Origin: Flavivirga algicola
Lineage (GTDB): Bacteria > Bacteroidota > Bacteroidia > Flavobacteriales > Flavobacteriaceae
Direction: 5' to 3'
Length of the DNA stretch: 64,000 nucleotides
NCBI RefSeq assembly: GCF_012910715.1
Contig: NZ_JABBHF010000005.1
Coordinates: 1 to 64,000 of the forward strand
In this document: piece by piece, positions 62,423-64,000 of the stretch
Position numbering within the stretch: position 1 is the stretch's first letter
How the letters are laid out: each line of letters starts with the position of its first letter
Translations under genes and position numbers: made by a program
Notes under the pieces: model-generated
The model's input: the letters and a program-made list of their open reading frames with translations, nothing else
Told to the model about the DNA's origin: nothing
Database searches by the model: none

Positions 62423-63040
62423 ATGTCTGGGTTAATTGGAAAAAAAATCGGTATGACCAGCATCTTTGATGAGAATGGGAAGAATATTCCTTGTACAGTA
62501 ATCGAAGCTGGGCCATGTATCGTTACCCAAGTCAGAACCGAAGAGGTTGACGGCTATGAAGCTGTTCAGTTAGGTTTCGATGACGCGACAGAAAAAAGCG
62601 CTACAAAAGCAGACTTAGGTCATGCTAAAAAAGCGGGTACTTCTGTAAAGCGTAAAGTTGTTGAATTCAAAGGTTTTGAGGAGGAGTACAAATTAGGAGA
62701 TGCTATCACTGTAGAACACTTCACTGAGGGTGAATTTGTTGATATATCGGGTACATCTAAAGGTAAAGGATTTCAAGGTGTTGTAAAACGTCATGGTTTT
62801 GGTGGAGTAGGTCAAGCGACTCACGGTCAACATAACCGTTTAAGAGCACCAGGATCAATTGGAGCTGCATCTTACCCTGCAAGAGTTTTTAAAGGCATGA
62901 AAATGGCTGGAAGAATGGGTGGAGAAACAATAAAAGTTCAAAATTTAAGAGTTTTAAAAGTAGTAGTTGAAAAGAATCTACTTGTTGTTAAAGGTTGTGT
63001 GCCTGGACACAAAAACGCTTATGTAATTATTAGAAAATAA
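62423..63040 (+). CDS. rplC: 50S ribosomal protein L3
   Basis: The 205-residue protein matches L3: [19 protein letters not shown], the [27 protein letters not shown] loop that reaches the peptidyl transferase centre, and [15 protein letters not shown]. Its final base overlaps the rplD start codon (TAATG). It follows the hairpin-rich gap after rpsJ. Confidence 0.99.
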   Translation: MSGLIGKKIGMTSIFDENGKNIPCTVIEAGPCIVTQVRTEEVDGYEAVQLGFDDATEKSATKADLGHAKKAGTSVKRKVVEFKGFEEEYKLGDAITVEHFTEGEFVDISGTSKGKGFQGVVKRHGFGGVGQATHGQHNRLRAPGSIGAASYPARVFKGMKMAGRMGGETIKVQNLRVLKVVVEKNLLVVKGCVPGHKNAYVIIRK

Positions 63041-63669
63041 TGAAAGTAGCAGTTTTAGATATAAACGGAAAAGACACAGGAAGAAAGGCAGACCTTTCTA
63101 AAGATGTGTTCGCTATTGAGCCTAATAATCACGCTGTGTATTTAGACGTTAAGCAATACTTGGCAAATCAACGTCAAGGAACTCACAAATCTAAAGAAAG
63201 AGGTGAGATTGCTGGAAGTACACGTAAGATTAAAAAGCAAAAAGGAACTGGTACGGCAAGAGCAGGTAGTATTAAGTCTGGTGTATTTAAAGGAGGAGGA
63301 CGCATGTTTGGTCCAAGACCAAGAAATTACAGCTTTAAACTTAATAAAAATGTTAAGCGATTAGCACGTAAATCTGCACTAAGTATCAAAGCAGGAGAAA
63401 AATCAATTACAGTTTTAGAAGACTTTAATTTTGAGGCTCCAAAAACGAAAAACTTTACAGCGATTTTAAAAGCCTTAGAGCTTGAAAACAAAAAATCTCT
63501 GTTTGTGTTGGGTGGGTCAAATAATAACGTATATTTGTCATCGCGCAATTTAAAAGGCTCTGAAGTTATAACTACTTCAGAATTAAGCACTTATAAAATT
63601 CTAAATGCAAATCAAGTTGTGCTTTTGGAAGGTGCTTTAGAAGGAATTGAAACAAACTTAAGTAAATAA
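63040..63669 (+). CDS. rplD: 50S ribosomal protein L4
   Basis: The 209-residue protein is L4: [14 protein letters not shown], the extended loop [32 protein letters not shown], and [19 protein letters not shown]. In E. coli L4 represses the S10 operon by a leader; whether it does so here through the gap hairpins is unknown. It overlaps rplC by one base. Confidence 0.98.
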   Translation: MKVAVLDINGKDTGRKADLSKDVFAIEPNNHAVYLDVKQYLANQRQGTHKSKERGEIAGSTRKIKKQKGTGTARAGSIKSGVFKGGGRMFGPRPRNYSFKLNKNVKRLARKSALSIKAGEKSITVLEDFNFEAPKTKNFTAILKALELENKKSLFVLGGSNNNVYLSSRNLKGSEVITTSELSTYKILNANQVVLLEGALEGIETNLSK

Positions 63670-63676
63670 GAAACAG

Positions 63677-63967
63677 ATGAGTATCTTAATTAAACCTATA
63701 ATCACAGAAAAAGCGACTGCAGATAGCGAGTTAAGAAACTGCTATACTTTCGCAGTGAATACTAAGGCGAACAAGGTAGAAATTAAAAAAGCAGTGGAAG
63801 CTGTTTATGGTGTTTCTGTTGAAAAAGTTCGTACTATAAATGTCCGTCCAGATAGAAGAACCCGTTTTACAAAAACAGGTATTCAACATGGTAAAACAAA
63901 TGCTGTTAAAAAGGCAATTGTACAACTGGCGGAAGGTGAAATGATTGATTTATACAGTAACATGTAA
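63677..63967 (+). CDS. rplW: 50S ribosomal protein L23
   Basis: The 96-residue protein shows the L23 pattern: ILIKPIITEKATADSE, YTFAVNTKANKVEIKKAVEAVYGVSV and VRTINVRPDRR. It lies at the peptide exit tunnel and contacts trigger factor and SRP. It starts seven bases after rplD. Confidence 0.98.
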   Translation: MSILIKPIITEKATADSELRNCYTFAVNTKANKVEIKKAVEAVYGVSVEKVRTINVRPDRRTRFTKTGIQHGKTNAVKKAIVQLAEGEMIDLYSNM

Positions 63968-63977
63968 TTAGACGACA

Positions 63978-64000
63978 ATGTCAGTAAGAAAATTAAAACC
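63978..64000 (+). CDS. rplB: 50S ribosomal protein L2, start only (cut by window end)
   Basis: ATG at 63978 begins MSVRKLKP, the typical N-terminus of L2, in the expected place after rplW. Only the first seven and a half codons are in the window. Confidence 0.85.

Noticed and set aside
1-64000. tRNA, rRNA, CRISPR array, insertion sequence, prophage or toxin-antitoxin pair
   Set aside because: I looked through the intergenic spaces for T-arm-like motifs, direct repeats with spacers, transposase motifs and small paired genes and found none that hold up; no automated search was possible.

Overview
The window reads as chromosomal DNA of a marine-type member of the Flavobacteriaceae (Bacteroidota). 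The evidence is an AT-rich composition, Bacteroidota-type promoters (a TAnnTTTG box, in the best cases with TTG 19 bases upstream), almost no Shine-Dalgarno sequences, type IX secretion tails on two secreted proteins, a SusC/SusD pair, lipoproteins with short lipoboxes, flavobacterial families such as DUF5723, DUF4136, DUF3817 and GbsR, and a GH16 enzyme of the agarase/porphyranase kind. I found no rRNA, tRNA, CRISPR array, integrase, transposase or phage gene. It looks like core chromosome with a few accessory islands.

Layout. 1-0.8 kb: the 3' end of a repeat-containing secreted protein. 0.8-7.2 kb: a surface-glycan or lipid decoration group (GT2 glycosyltransferase, NodB-type deacetylase, FkbH-like HAD-IIIC/acyltransferase, TylF-like and class I methyltransferases, KAS III-like ketosynthase). 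7.3-11.9 kb: glycine decarboxylase, a UbiA-like membrane protein, and an ECF sigma factor with a small Cys-rich partner. 12-16.1 kb: a GbsR-regulated trio with two matching palindromic operators, a GlxA-type regulator and small proteins. 16.3-22.6 kb: M3 peptidase, PurE/PurK, a fused hypoxanthine phosphoribosyltransferase-adenylate kinase, and Obg, plus a candidate small RNA. 22.6-36.1 kb: envelope proteins, including a secreted M64 peptidase and a 2038-residue alpha-2-macroglobulin with an intact thioester motif, followed by a TPR protein and an Mpl-type ligase.

36.5-42.7 kb: a lone GH16 lipoprotein, a TetR-regulated membrane operon with two matching operators, a cell-wall amidase, a PaiB-like protein and RadC. 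42.9-50.8 kb: a deacetylase-like protein, a YjjG-type HAD phosphatase, a three-gene envelope operon (lipoprotein, DUF5723 protein, periplasmic protein), RarA, rhomboid protease and RlmB. 50.8-58.6 kb: a SusC/SusD-type uptake locus with two accessory lipoproteins, and an Omp85-family protein. 58.9-64 kb: the str/S10 ribosomal operon (rpsL, rpsG, fusA, rpsJ, rplC, rplD, rplW, start of rplB), interrupted after rpsJ by a repeat hairpin and a terminator-like hairpin.

The less ordinary items are the HPRT-Adk fusion, the two regulator/operator pairs that can be read directly from DNA, the hairpin-rich gap inside the S10 operon, the possible short transcript at 18.38-18.47 kb, the Cys-cluster N-terminus of the FkbH-like protein, and the DUF5723 envelope operon. 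I did not see a clear-cut new defence or mobile system. All family assignments rest on motif reading, without database searches.
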